Below are positions 42,869-51,887 of a stretch of 64,000 nt of DNA, piece by piece. Every line of letters starts with the position of its first letter. The first letter of the stretch is position 1. Under the pieces are notes generated by a model. It was not told where the DNA came from. It searched no databases and saw only the letters and a program-made list of their open reading frames with translations. Made by a program: the position numbers and the translations under genes. Origin of the DNA: Spirochaetes bacterium ADurb.BinA120. GTDB taxonomy: Bacteria; Spirochaetota; UBA4802; UBA5368. Location of the stretch: NCBI GenBank assembly GCA_002069125.1, contig MVZN01000005.1, positions 1 through 64,000 on the forward strand, written 5' to 3'.

Positions 42869-43327
42869 CTATTTGTTTTCCTTATAGTAAAGATCAACAT
42901 CGAAGCCGCCGAAGGAGGATTTGAACGACAGGTTTATGTTTTCGTAAAAGGTCTTGAGTGCAATCGGGTCCTCCTCCACCTCCGGAGGGGAGAGACGGAT
43001 CTCGTGATTGAGAAACTGCATCTGATTGGCGAAGGTGCCCGAGATAAGGTTGGCGAGCTCGCCGGCCACGTCGTTGTAATACTTTCTCAGCGCCCGGGGA
43101 TTGTCGTTCTGAATCATCTGTCTGGTTATGAGCCCGAGGGTTTTTTTGGGCAGATTGATTATCAGCTCGCCCGAGATGGTCCCCTCTATCTCAATAGCGA
43201 CCTTTCGGTCCACCTCCGTGGACTGGGCCTCGTATACCTCCTCTATCGAGTGATCGTTGAGGAAGTTCTTGAAGATGTGGTCGACCGACCTGACGATAAA
43301 TCGGGAGTAGCGTTCGTAATTGCTCAT
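42869..43327 (-). CDS. CheX/CheC-like phosphatase domain protein
   Basis: The motif AGELANLISG holds the E-x-x-N catalytic pair of CheX/CheC/FliY phosphatases, which dephosphorylate CheY-P. The upstream KVAIEIEGTISGELIINLPK and a helix-strand repeat complete the fold; 152 residues. ATG 43327 (MSNYERYSRF) has AAGG nearby; the frame from 43357 adds ten residues. CheX is the usual CheY phosphatase in spirochaetes, and a CheY is encoded at 30.1 kb. Confidence 0.75.
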   Translation of the reverse strand: MSNYERYSRFIVRSVDHIFKNFLNDHSIEEVYEAQSTEVDRKVAIEIEGTISGELIINLPKKTLGLITRQMIQNDNPRALRKYYNDVAGELANLISGTFANQMQFLNHEIRLSPPEVEEDPIALKTFYENINLSFKSSFGGFDVDLYYKENK

Positions 43328-43462
43328 AGCCTTGCCGGGCGCGTGCCCTTTACACACAGGGATGTTTCGATTTTCGATGTCTTTAAAAAACGCGGCGCGG
43401 GATGCCCGGGACGCGCGGCAATCCTCATCCCATAAACATCAATTTGCAAGTACTTTACATGC

Positions 43463-43485
43463 CCCCGGCCTTTTTTTGGCCGGGG
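43463..43485. other. Perfect hairpin with a T7 loop
   Basis: CCCCGGCC TTTTTTT GGCCGGGG is an 8-bp all-GC stem with a seven-T loop in the gap upstream of the CheX-like gene. No T-run follows on either strand, so it is not a standard terminator. Confidence 0.4.
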
Positions 43486-43639
43486 ATACCGGCCAGCCGT
43501 GCCGGACGTGGCGCGAGAAGCGGACAAACCTGCCAATTAAGCTATTTTTGACCGGTTAAAATTTTATTATGAATATTCAGTAATGATCGGACATCGACGA
43601 ACAACAATTACAGCCGGTCATTCAGGCTGAATATCCGGC

Positions 43640-43930
43640 CGCACTTATCAACAGGGCACGGTAAATCCACATTTTACCGATTTTGTCGTTGCCGGCCCCC
43701 TCCGGACGCCTAAACCCGGCAAACGACTGCCGCAAAAATTTTAAAAAAAGCTATTGCCGCGAAATCCCTGATATTTCCAGGGGTTGGACGGCAGCGGGTT
43801 AATTTATTTCAGTTTGTCGCAAAATGAACCGCGTTCATCGTTTTTCAATTAATTTTTCTGAAATTAATTTAGTAAATTAATAATTTTCGGGGATGGAATT
43901 GTGGATAATGTGGATAAGTTTGTGGATAAC
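43640..43930. other. Candidate replication origin: DnaA-box cluster next to an AT-rich tract
   Basis: Three exact DnaA boxes (TGTGGATAA, the complement of TTATCCACA) lie at 43900-43908, 43909-43917 and 43921-43929. The first two abut and the third is three bases on. A near box TTATCAACA is at 43645-43653 and a weaker AAATCCACA at 43663-43671. Just left of the triple is an AT-rich tract (43838-43888) with a perfect 9-bp repeat AATTAATTT/AAATTAATT, like a duplex-unwinding element. The 786-base gap is the longest in the window. dnaA, dnaN and gyrB are not adjacent, and genes on both sides run on the minus strand, so gene orientation gives no support. Confidence 0.5.
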
Positions 43931-44050
43931 CAGGCGGTCGGCAGGAAAGGCTATAATGCCCAGATTAATTATAGCATAATAAAAATCCTATAAATGTCCT
44001 GGCGGTTGTTGTATGGCGAAACTCCGGGGAATCCCACAGGGGGCCTGGTT

Positions 44051-44101
44051 CCGCCCGAACACACGGGGCGCCAAGCCCGTCGCGGGCCTCACTTCGGGCG
44101 G
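44051..44101. other. Nested hairpin downstream of coaX
   Basis: CCGCCCGAA pairs with TTCGGGCGG (9 bp) and encloses a second stem GCCCG-TCG-CGGGC. It sits 13 bases after the coaX stop and probably ends that transcript, separating it from the DnaA-box region. No long T-run is present. Confidence 0.4.
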
Positions 44102-44113
44102 GCCCCGTTCATT

Positions 44114-44890
44114 TCATTTAATCCCGGCGTTAAGGTCGTAGATGAGGCGGATCCCCTTCATGGTCAGCATGGGGTCCATCACCACCTCCCCCGCCAGTGC
44201 GGGGCCCAGCACGGAGGCCGAATCGCCTCCGGTGAGTACGATCACGAAACGCTTGCCGTATTCCGCGCAGATCCTTTCAATCATCCCATCTACGAGCGAC
44301 ACCCAGCCGTAAAAGAAGCCGGATTTCAGCGCGTCTATGGTGTTTCGGGCTATCAGCCCCCCGGGCCTTTCGAAGGGGACTCTGGGGAGCTGTGACGCGG
44401 CCGAGGCGAGCGCGTCTATCGTCACCCCTATGCCCGGGCCTATAATGCCGCCGTCGTAAAGGCCGTCGGCGTGTAAAACGCAGTATGTAATCGCGGTCCC
44501 AACGTCCACGATAACGCAGTCCCTGGCGTACTCCCGGAAGGCCGCCTCGGCGTTCACGATGCGGTCGGCCCCAAGGCGCGAGGGATCGTCATAGCGGATC
44601 CGGATGCCAAGTCGGGAGCGGTGGCCGATCTCCAGGGCCTCGCTGCCGAAATAGCGAGCGGCCATCTCGTGATAGGCCCGGTTGAGCTCCGGAACCACGC
44701 TGGCAAAGGCAATCCCATCAACCGCGTCCGTGCCATGGTGAAGCAGGAACTGCCGCACAAGCGCCCCCAGCTCGTCCGCCGACGCCTTGCGGGCGGTCCT
44801 GTAGCGATACACGTCGCGTGGAAGCGTTTCCGTGCCGGTATAGAGCCCGAGCACGGTGTTGCTGTTTCCGATGTTGAAACCCAGTATCAT
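44114..44890 (-). CDS. coaX: Type III pantothenate kinase
   Basis: CoaX phosphorylates pantothenate, the first step to coenzyme A. ILGFNIGNSNTVLGLY is the phosphate motif, with Asn where many homologues have Asp (DxGNT). GADRIVNAEAAF, VIVDVGTAITYCVL and FVIVLTGGDSASV complete the ASKHA fold; 258 residues. It follows the HEAT-repeat gene after 18 bases. Confidence 0.92.
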   Translation of the reverse strand: MILGFNIGNSNTVLGLYTGTETLPRDVYRYRTARKASADELGALVRQFLLHHGTDAVDGIAFASVVPELNRAYHEMAARYFGSEALEIGHRSRLGIRIRYDDPSRLGADRIVNAEAAFREYARDCVIVDVGTAITYCVLHADGLYDGGIIGPGIGVTIDALASAASQLPRVPFERPGGLIARNTIDALKSGFFYGWVSLVDGMIERICAEYGKRFVIVLTGGDSASVLGPALAGEVVMDPMLTMKGIRLIYDLNAGIK

Positions 44891-44908
44891 TTCGTCCGCC
44901 GGCGCGGC

Positions 44909-45937
44909 TTATTTCATCTGGGCGGCCCTGTCCAGGCGGGTTTTAAGGCTGTAGTAGGCCGCTTTGGCCTCATCGCGCACGTTGTGGTTCTTGTCGCTCA
45001 TCGCCTTCTCCACTCCGGCGAGCGCCTCGTAATCGAAGATCTTTTCGAGCGCCTTTACGGCCTCAAGACGGACGTCGTAATAGGGGTCGTCGAGGAGTTT
45101 CACCACGGCGCCAACGCCGGTTTTTTCCCTCAAAAGCCCGATCGCCCTGGCCGCCTCTATGCGGACGTTCTTGTATTCGTCCGAGCACGCCTTTTTTATA
45201 AGCGGGACCCCCTCGCGGATCTTTAGCTGGCCCATCTGGCGGATCGTCTCGCGGCGCGTGAACTCCCCCTCGGTCATGCGTTTGACCAGAAGCATAAAGG
45301 GCGCGTCGTTAAGGGCCGCCTTCGCCTTTTCCGTTCCCATGCGGACCAGTGCGTCCTGGGCCGCCTTGCGGACCTCGAGGTGGTTGTCCACCAGCGCCCC
45401 TATAAGCGGGTAGATGGCCGACTCGTCGCCTATCTCGCCGAGGGAGCGCGCACACTGCAGGCGCATCTGGTAGGCGCGGTCCTCCAGGCCCTCCACGAGG
45501 TGCTTCAGCGAGTTGACGTCGCGGATCGACCCCATGGTCTTGACCGCCTCGAGGCGCACCATGGGCTTTTTATCGTTAAGGGCGAGGAAGAGGATCTTGG
45601 AGATTTCGAGGTCGGTGGTGGCCCCGCGGTCAGCGAGAAGGCGAAGCGCCTCGATCTTGTCGCGCTGGGAGCCGGAGATGATGATGGCCCGCAGGTTCTC
45701 GGTTATGCCGGGCTCCCCCAGCTCGCCGAACTTTAGGGTAGCCACGGCGCGCACCCTCGGATCGGGATCGTCGAGCATCTTGCGGATCTCGACGAGCACC
45801 GCCTCGTCCCTGTTGCGGGCAAGGGCCAGAAAGGCCTGCAGGCGTATCTCGGGTTTCCGATATTTTAGAAGTTTCAGCAGGCCCCCGGTGTCGTTCTTCT
45901 CCACAAGCCTGTCGATGTTCGGTGAAAAGATTCCCAT
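44909..45937 (-). CDS. HEAT-repeat protein
   Basis: The protein is almost wholly made of helical repeats of about 31 residues with the VRxxA-type pattern: PDPRVRAVATLKFGELG, KKPMVRLEAVKTMGSI, EVRKAAQDALVRMG, YDVRLEAVKALEKI and HNVRDEAKAAYYSLK. There is no signal peptide. Such solenoids are protein-binding scaffolds. ATG 45937 is preferred to 45943. It is probably co-transcribed with coaX. Confidence 0.88.
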   Translation of the reverse strand: MGIFSPNIDRLVEKNDTGGLLKLLKYRKPEIRLQAFLALARNRDEAVLVEIRKMLDDPDPRVRAVATLKFGELGEPGITENLRAIIISGSQRDKIEALRLLADRGATTDLEISKILFLALNDKKPMVRLEAVKTMGSIRDVNSLKHLVEGLEDRAYQMRLQCARSLGEIGDESAIYPLIGALVDNHLEVRKAAQDALVRMGTEKAKAALNDAPFMLLVKRMTEGEFTRRETIRQMGQLKIREGVPLIKKACSDEYKNVRIEAARAIGLLREKTGVGAVVKLLDDPYYDVRLEAVKALEKIFDYEALAGVEKAMSDKNHNVRDEAKAAYYSLKTRLDRAAQMK

Positions 45938-46098
45938 GTTCACGCACCATACCCTTGGATCTTCGGTCCTGCCACGGGGTCGAGGCCTTCACAATACGAC
46001 AAAATGGGAACGAAAGTCAATAATATATTCGACCGGCAATAATTAATTATCTGTCAGTCCGGATTTCGCATGAGCCGGCCCGCGGGCGCAAGGGCCGC

Positions 46099-47937
46099 TC
46101 AGGCCTTCATCCGGAAGTCGCCGATGCGCTTTATGAGCCCGTCGCCCTCCATCCTGTTCAGGAGGGGGATGATGAATTTCCTGGAGAGGGCGGTAACGTC
46201 CTTGGCCTCGGGGATGCTTATCTTGTCCCTTCCGTCGAAGAGCGCCATGACCCTTTTCTTCAGTTCGTCGTACACCTCGCGATGGAGGACGATATTGCCG
46301 TCCAGGCTAACGGCAAACCCCAGCCGGATAAGGTCGCCAAGGTGCCGCTTCTCGGCCTCGTCCGAGGTCTTGTCGAGCTCGGCCCCCTCGATGGAACGCG
46401 CGCGCAGCCCGTCGAGCGCCGCCCTCTTCTCGTCCGGGAGGGCCTCCACGGTGATGGAGTCCCCTCCAAAAAAGCGGCCGTCCTTTTCAATAATGCGGTG
46501 CTGACTCATTACGGAGGGCATTAGCACCCTGCAAAGCTCGAGGTCCCGTCCGGTCATGTCGGCTATTTCACGCAGGTTGGGACCGAGCGAGCCGGTAACG
46601 GCCCCGGCAATCGCGGAAATCGTCCCGGCGTGGTAATCGGCGTCGAGCAGGAAGTCCCCGGCCTTCACAACGGCTTTCCGCTCCATGAGAGTCTGGATGA
46701 CTTTTTCTATCGCGCGCTCGTTCTCGGGGAACATGGAGACGATCCGGGGCCACGGCACGGACCGCAGCACCGCGACGATATAGCGGATATACTCCTCCCG
46801 GGTGTAGCCGGAAAACAGCGAAAGGTGCGCGCGGACCATCCTCCGGCCCCCCGCCGAGCGGTAATCGGGTAAAAGCACCTCTCCGCCCCCGATTATACGG
46901 AAGCCTCCCGGATGCGTCACGATAAAGCGCTGCCCTGGATAGAAGTACCATGGAGAGTCGAAGCGGACGCGCAACACCCTTTCCTCGTCGTCGCGGTCCT
47001 CGTCATCGAGCAGGATGAGCTTCCCTTTTAGCGCGGTGGTCCCGATGAGCATCTCGATCCCCGTGTTGTTCTTAATCGCGCTGTTCTTTAGCTCGCCCCT
47101 GCGCTCGAGGAGCCTTATGCGCACCACCACGTCCGACGAGCGCGTAAAAAAATTCCTGCCTGTTACTATATCGCCCCGGCCGATCTCCTCGACGCCCACT
47201 CCGGACAGGTTTAGGGCGGTCCTCTGGGACGGCACACCCTCCCCGATCTCGGCGTGGTGGCTTTCAATTTTTTTCACCCGTACCTCTCGCTCGAGCGGAA
47301 GCAGGATGACCGGCTCGTCCTCGTTGAACCTCCCGTTTTTAAGCGTCCCCGTAACGATGGTGCCGTATCCCCTGGAGGCGAACACACGGTCGACGAAGAG
47401 ATAGGGTTTCTGGGAGTCCGTCGCCTTGTCGAGCCTTCTGAGGTTAGAGAGAATCGCCTCCCTTAGCTCCGGGACGCCCTCTCCGGTCCTGGCCGAGACG
47501 CGCACGATATCGCATCCGGCGTAACGCGTATCCCGCAGGCGCTCCTCGACCTCCGCGGTGACGAAGGAGATCATCTCCTCGTCCGCCGCGTCGATCTTGT
47601 TGAGGGCCACGACGATTCGCTCCACCCCGAGAAGCAAGAGCACGCGGAAATGGTCCTCGGTCTGGCGCATCCAGCCGTCGTCAACGGCCACGACCAGTAT
47701 GGCAAGGTCCACCCCCCAGGCACCCACCACCATATTGCGGATAAAACGCTCGTGGCCCGGGACATCTATTATGCTGACCTTGCCGAACTTCGGATACTCG
47801 ATGCTCGTAAAGCCGATATCGATAGTCATCGCGCGCGCCTTCTCCTCGGGGAGCCGGTCGCAGTCGTCGCCCGTAAGCGCACGGATGAGGCTGGTCTTGC
47901 CGTGATCTATGTGCCCCGAGGTCCCAACGATGTACAT
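46099..47937 (-). CDS. selB: Selenocysteine-specific elongation factor SelB
   Basis: SelB brings Sec-tRNA to UGA codons marked by a SECIS. The GTPase motifs are GTSGHIDHGKTSLIRALTG, the SelB-type DIGFTSIEYP, DVPGHERFIRNMV and ALNKIDAAD. EF-Tu-like domains 2 and 3 follow, then about 220 residues of winged-helix repeats at the C-terminus (AKDVTALSRKFIIPLLNRME) that bind the SECIS. 612 residues is normal. ATG overlaps the TGA of selA by one base. Confidence 0.96.
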   Translation of the reverse strand: MYIVGTSGHIDHGKTSLIRALTGDDCDRLPEEKARAMTIDIGFTSIEYPKFGKVSIIDVPGHERFIRNMVVGAWGVDLAILVVAVDDGWMRQTEDHFRVLLLLGVERIVVALNKIDAADEEMISFVTAEVEERLRDTRYAGCDIVRVSARTGEGVPELREAILSNLRRLDKATDSQKPYLFVDRVFASRGYGTIVTGTLKNGRFNEDEPVILLPLEREVRVKKIESHHAEIGEGVPSQRTALNLSGVGVEEIGRGDIVTGRNFFTRSSDVVVRIRLLERRGELKNSAIKNNTGIEMLIGTTALKGKLILLDDEDRDDEERVLRVRFDSPWYFYPGQRFIVTHPGGFRIIGGGEVLLPDYRSAGGRRMVRAHLSLFSGYTREEYIRYIVAVLRSVPWPRIVSMFPENERAIEKVIQTLMERKAVVKAGDFLLDADYHAGTISAIAGAVTGSLGPNLREIADMTGRDLELCRVLMPSVMSQHRIIEKDGRFFGGDSITVEALPDEKRAALDGLRARSIEGAELDKTSDEAEKRHLGDLIRLGFAVSLDGNIVLHREVYDELKKRVMALFDGRDKISIPEAKDVTALSRKFIIPLLNRMEGDGLIKRIGDFRMKA

Positions 47938-49316
47938 CAGTCGCCTCCGGCCAGCACCCTGTCTATGGACGCCGCGAGGACGGCGATATCGTCCGGAAAG
48001 ACCGTCCGAAGATCGAGCGTGTACCGGTCATCGAGAATATATCCCACCACCGGGACCTCCTCGTCGATAAATCGCGAGTAAAGCTCGGCCGCGCTCATGC
48101 CTGGCACGTCTATGCACACGCCGGCGCTCGCTATCTCACGGGTGGGGAGGGACCCGCCGCCGTAGGCGCTGCGTAGCGCGACCCGGTTTACGCGGTCTCT
48201 CTTTTCGGGGTTTTTCACCGCACGCAGCAGCCTTGCCGCCGCGCGCTCGATTTCGCGCACTTCCCGGCCGATAATCCCCCACAGCGCGAGCGATCCGGCC
48301 ACGCCGTTGGCGTATCGGAGCAGGGTCTCTTGAAGTATGAAGTAGGTGATCTTGTCCACGCGGAGCATGCGCATTAGCGGGTTCTTTCTGAGCGCCGAGA
48401 CGAGGTCCTTCCTGCCCACGATGATCCCCGCCTGGCATGCGCCGAGCAGCTTGTCGCCGCTGAAACAGACCAGGTCGGCCCCCTGGGAGAGCTCGAAGGC
48501 GACAGTCGGCTCGAAATCGTCTCCTGCGTATCCGTCGCGAAGCAGGTTGCCGCTTCCAAGGTCGCGCACCAGTAGAAGCCCGTCGCGCTTCAGCGCGGCC
48601 AGCTCCCTTAGAGAGGGCGAGGAGGCGAAGCCCTCCAGCGCGAAATTGGATCGGTGCGCCGAGAAGAGCATGGCGGTCCTTTCGCCGATGGCGCGGCGGT
48701 AGTCGTCGAGCTCCGTGATGTTGGTGGTCCCGACCTCAACGAGGCGCGCGCCCGACTGTTCCATGATGTCCGGTATGCGAAACCCTCCGCCGATCTGAAT
48801 GAGCTCGCCTCGCGAGACTACGACCTCCCGGCCCGCGCCGAACTCATTCAGAATGAGAAAAACGCTGGACGCGTTGTTGTTTACTATGAGCGCGTCCTCC
48901 GCCCCGGCAAGCCCGCATAAAAGCTCCTCGGCGTAGCCCCCGCGCCTGCCCCGGCGGCGCTCCGGCAGGAAGAGCTCCAGATTGCAATAGCCCCCGAGTT
49001 CCGACGCGAGTTTTTCGAGGATCTCGCGCGCGACAGGGGCGCGGCCCAGATTGGTATGGATGATGACGCCCGTGGCGTTGATGACGCGCTGAAGTTTTTC
49101 ACGACGCTTGAGGGCCAGGCGCCGGCCAATGTCCGCCCGTATGTCCTCCCGGGAGGGCGCGCCGCCGTCCCGTATCACCGCGCGGAAGGAGTCTATCGCC
49201 TCGCGTATAACGGACACGGCCGCGGGCCGGCCCAGCTCGGCGACATGCTCCGCCGCCTCCGCGAGAAGGGTTTCCACCTGTGGAATCGATCTGTAGAGGT
49301 TCCCGGTCTTTTCCAT
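47937..49316 (-). CDS. selA: L-seryl-tRNA(Sec) selenium transferase
   Basis: SelA turns Ser-tRNA(Sec) into Sec-tRNA(Sec) with PLP and selenophosphate. The PLP lysine is in CFSGDKLLGACQAGIIVGR; RVINATGVIIHTNLGRAP, VNNNASSVFLIL and VEVGTTNITELDDY are family hallmarks. I start at ATG 49316, giving 459 residues. The longer frame to 49445 runs across the tRNA-Sec gene and must be wrong. It lies 15 bases after selC and overlaps selB. Confidence 0.95.
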   Translation of the reverse strand: MEKTGNLYRSIPQVETLLAEAAEHVAELGRPAAVSVIREAIDSFRAVIRDGGAPSREDIRADIGRRLALKRREKLQRVINATGVIIHTNLGRAPVAREILEKLASELGGYCNLELFLPERRRGRRGGYAEELLCGLAGAEDALIVNNNASSVFLILNEFGAGREVVVSRGELIQIGGGFRIPDIMEQSGARLVEVGTTNITELDDYRRAIGERTAMLFSAHRSNFALEGFASSPSLRELAALKRDGLLLVRDLGSGNLLRDGYAGDDFEPTVAFELSQGADLVCFSGDKLLGACQAGIIVGRKDLVSALRKNPLMRMLRVDKITYFILQETLLRYANGVAGSLALWGIIGREVREIERAAARLLRAVKNPEKRDRVNRVALRSAYGGGSLPTREIASAGVCIDVPGMSAAELYSRFIDEEVPVVGYILDDRYTLDLRTVFPDDIAVLAASIDRVLAGGD

Positions 49317-49331
49317 GGAGACACAGCCATG

Positions 49332-49421
49332 CGGAAGGGGCAGGAATCGAACCTGCCGCTGCAATAAATTGCAGCCTACGGTTTTGAAGACCGCGGGGGC
49401 CACCGGACCCCATCCTCTTCC
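49332..49421 (-). tRNA. selC: tRNA-Sec, anticodon TCA
   Basis: On the minus strand the 90-base sequence begins GGAAGAGGATGGGGTCCGG and has the anticodon arm CGGTCTTCAAAACCG (anticodon TCA). A long variable arm (GGCTGCAATTTATTGCAGC) follows, then a T-arm GCAGGTTCGATTCCTGC and a 3' end CCCTTCCG with G at the discriminator. The acceptor arm has one A-C mismatch. CCA is not encoded. It sits between selD and selA on the same strand. Confidence 0.95.
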
Positions 49422-49494
49422 GGGTAAAGCGGCGACAAAGGCCATTTCTTTGTAGGCGGGGGCTCCGGCGGTGTCAATGATTTTTATACGGGGA

Positions 49495-50562
49495 TCAAAG
49501 CAGTCGGATTGCGGGTTGCTGTGAGCGCGTGACCGCGCCTATGCGGACGGCCGCCTTCACGCCGCGCCTGTGGAGCTCCTCCACAAGGCCTTCCGATTCG
49601 GCCGCGGGCAGCGCTACGAGGAGCCCTCCGGAGGTCTGGGGATCGAAGGCAATGTCGGCAAGCTCACGCCTGACATTCGGATCGATCGCGCAGAGGGGGC
49701 CTACATGATCGCGGTTACGGTACAGGCCGCCGGGCACAAAGCCCAGCGCCGCGCCCTCCACGGCGCCCGGAAGCAGGGGGAGCCTCGCGGCCTCGATGCT
49801 CACCTCGAGGCCGTCGTCCGCGAGCATCTCCCGCAGATGGCCCATCAGCCCGAAACCGGTGATGTCCGTGCAGGCATGCACCTCGAAGCCCTCCAGGACC
49901 GCCGCGGCATCGCGATTCAGCGTTCTCATGGTTTCGATAAACGGGGCAAGCGCGGCGGAATCGGACTCTCCGGCCTTAAGCGCGGTCCCTATTATCCCGG
50001 TTCCCAGCGGCTTCGTAAGCACCAGCGCGTCACCATCCTTAAGCCCGCGGTTCTTCAGCACCCTGTCGGGGTGACAGATGCCCGTTACAGCGACGCCATA
50101 TTTAAGCTCGTCGTCCTCCACGCTGTGTCCGCCCAGAAGCTGTACGCCCGCCTCTTTCAACACATTCAGACCGCCCTCAAGAATGCGTCCCAGTACATTT
50201 AGGCTGAAAACTCCAGTCGGGAAACATACGATATTCATGGCGGTGATGGGACGTCCCCCCATGGCGTAGACATCGGACAGGCCGTTGGCGACGGCGATCT
50301 GGCCGAAAACAAAGGGATCGTCCACGATGGGCGTGAAGAAATCCACCGTATTGATAAGCGCGATATCGTCGGTCAGACGGTATACGCCGGCATCGTCGCT
50401 GTTCTCCATGCCCACGATCACCCGATCGTCATAGGGGATGGAAAGGCGCCGCATCACCTGGGCCAGCTCCGCCGGCCCGATCTTGGAGGCTCAGCCGGCG
50501 CCCTTGACCGATTCGGTGAGGCGCCGCGCGTCGAGTTTCCCTGTGCCGCATGAATTTTCCAT
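49495..50562 (-). CDS. selD: Selenide, water dikinase containing selenocysteine (TGA at 50491-50493)
   Basis: SelD makes selenophosphate from selenide and ATP. The frame from ATG 50562 reads KGAG-U-ASKIGP across TGA 50493-50491; this aligns with GAGUGCKISP of Sec-type SelD (GCGCK in Cys forms), so U24 is the active site. The rest is intact: DDAGVYRLTDD, DVYAMGGRPITAMNIV, LLGGHSVEDDELKYG, LTKPLGTGI and DITGFGLMGHL. At 355 residues the length is normal (E. coli 347). Without read-through, the predicted gene begins at GTG 50457 and lacks the catalytic residue. ATG 50568 is an alternative start. A stable hairpin follows the TGA. It is followed by selC, selA and selB. Confidence 0.93.
50460..50478 (-). 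promoter_or_regulatory. SECIS-like hairpin in selD
   Basis: On the minus strand GGGCCGG pairs with CTGGCCC (7 bp, one G-U) around the loop CGGAG, starting 12 bases after the TGA. Position and stability suit a bacterial SECIS. The loop lacks the GU seen in the AhpD hairpin, so the exact SelB contact is uncertain. Confidence 0.5.
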
Positions 50563-50622
50563 GCGCATATGCTATGGTCCGTACGATCTATTGCAAGGAT
50601 TTTACTGGCAGGGGCCGGCCGA

Positions 50623-51756
50623 TTAATAGGTAAAGTAATCGAACGGCTCGGCGAGATTTTCGATGAGCCGCTGGTCCTGCAGGTTCTTTAAGAGCCTGCG
50701 GAGCCGCTCGTTCTCCGGGTCGCGTTCGAGCATCTGCCTGACAAGCGCCAAACCCTCCCGGTAACGCTTCAGCTCGCGGAGGCACTCCACGATTGAAAGC
50801 TTTATCTCTGGATAATCGGGATTGAGGGCGTCGGCCTTCCTGTAGAATTCGAGCGCGCCCTCAAACTCGCCATAGGAGTGATGGATGCGGGCAAGGTCGA
50901 GAGCCGCCTCGAAGAAGTCCGGCTTAATCTTAAGCGCCTTCTTCAGGCTGGCCAGCGCCATGCTCCCATTTTCCAGGTTGAAGTAGGACATTCCGGTATA
51001 GTAATGCGTGGTGTGCGATTCGGCCCGGAACTCCACGGCCTTGGCCATGTACTCGATCGCGCGCTCGTACTGCTGGGTCTGATAGGCCAGCACTCCGAGC
51101 CGGTGGTAGGCCCTTCCGAAGTTGGCCTTGTATTTTATGGCATTTTCAAGATGCACGCGGGCGTTTGCTGTATCGCCGATCTCGAAATACAGGCTGCCTA
51201 TATTGTACTGCAAAAACGGGTTGTACGGGTTTACCTCGAGCGCCTTTCGGAAGTGCGCCAGCGCGAAGTGGTACTTGTTCAGCCTGCAGTACAGCGCCCC
51301 CAGGCTGTTCCTGGCCCTGGCGTAGTCGGGGGCGATCTCGATGGCCTTTAAAAAGCTCTCCACGGCCCGCCTGTACTCGCCTGCTTCATTCAGCACAAGG
51401 CCCATATAATAATGGTACTCGCGGTCGCCATCGGTCCTGTATTTCCCGGCGATATCGCGCAGCAGCCTGTCCATCTCGGCGGTCCGCCCAAGAAGATGGG
51501 CACGGCGCACCCTGGCCATGTCGATGTCTCGCTGAAATTCCAGCATAAGCTCCCCGTCCGGCCGGCCTCCGTGGGAGGCGTCCTTTTCGGCCGCCTCCGC
51601 GGGGTCCTTTCGCTCCACAGCGGCGGATGGGGCCTGCTTTACCGTATGCGTTTTTCGCGCAAGGGCGGCGCCGCTGGCGGCAAGAAGTATGACCACCGCA
51701 ATAAGCGCGCGCCCGACGGGCAAGGCGGTTCTATTGGTTGGCAAGTCCGATGTCAT
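50623..51756 (-). CDS. Membrane-anchored or exported TPR protein
   Basis: After a hydrophobic N-terminus (RALIAVVILLAASGAALA), about eight TPRs cover residues 100-350, for example GLVLNEAGEYRRAVESFLKA, NSLGALYCRLNKYHFALAHF and YEFAKAVEFRA-like helices, ending RLLKNLQDQRLIENLAEPFD. No enzyme domain is present. It lies upstream of selD on the same strand (gap about 60 bases) and may share its transcript, but a role in selenium metabolism is not implied. Confidence 0.8.
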   Translation of the reverse strand: MTSDLPTNRTALPVGRALIAVVILLAASGAALARKTHTVKQAPSAAVERKDPAEAAEKDASHGGRPDGELMLEFQRDIDMARVRRAHLLGRTAEMDRLLRDIAGKYRTDGDREYHYYMGLVLNEAGEYRRAVESFLKAIEIAPDYARARNSLGALYCRLNKYHFALAHFRKALEVNPYNPFLQYNIGSLYFEIGDTANARVHLENAIKYKANFGRAYHRLGVLAYQTQQYERAIEYMAKAVEFRAESHTTHYYTGMSYFNLENGSMALASLKKALKIKPDFFEAALDLARIHHSYGEFEGALEFYRKADALNPDYPEIKLSIVECLRELKRYREGLALVRQMLERDPENERLRRLLKNLQDQRLIENLAEPFDYFTY

Positions 51757-51838
51757 CGGGTCGAACTCCCCCAGAAATAGATTATTAAACGAAAGGGAAT
51801 GGATACCGTACGAGTATCACGGGGCCAAGCCGGTTACA

Positions 51839-51881
51839 GGACCACCGCGCGCGGGATGCCGGCCCACGCGCGTGATGGTCC
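51839..51881 (-). terminator. Terminator-like hairpin after the thiolase gene
   Basis: GGACCA-C-CGCGCG pairs with CGCGCG-TGA-TGGTCC around a GC-rich loop, starting seven bases after the thiolase stop on the minus strand. A clear T-run is missing, so termination may be inefficient. Confidence 0.4.
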
Positions 51882-51887
51882 AAGAGC

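Noticed and set aside
49317-49445. N-terminal extension of selA
   Set aside because: It runs across the tRNA-Sec gene and has no SelA similarity; ATG 49316 is correct.
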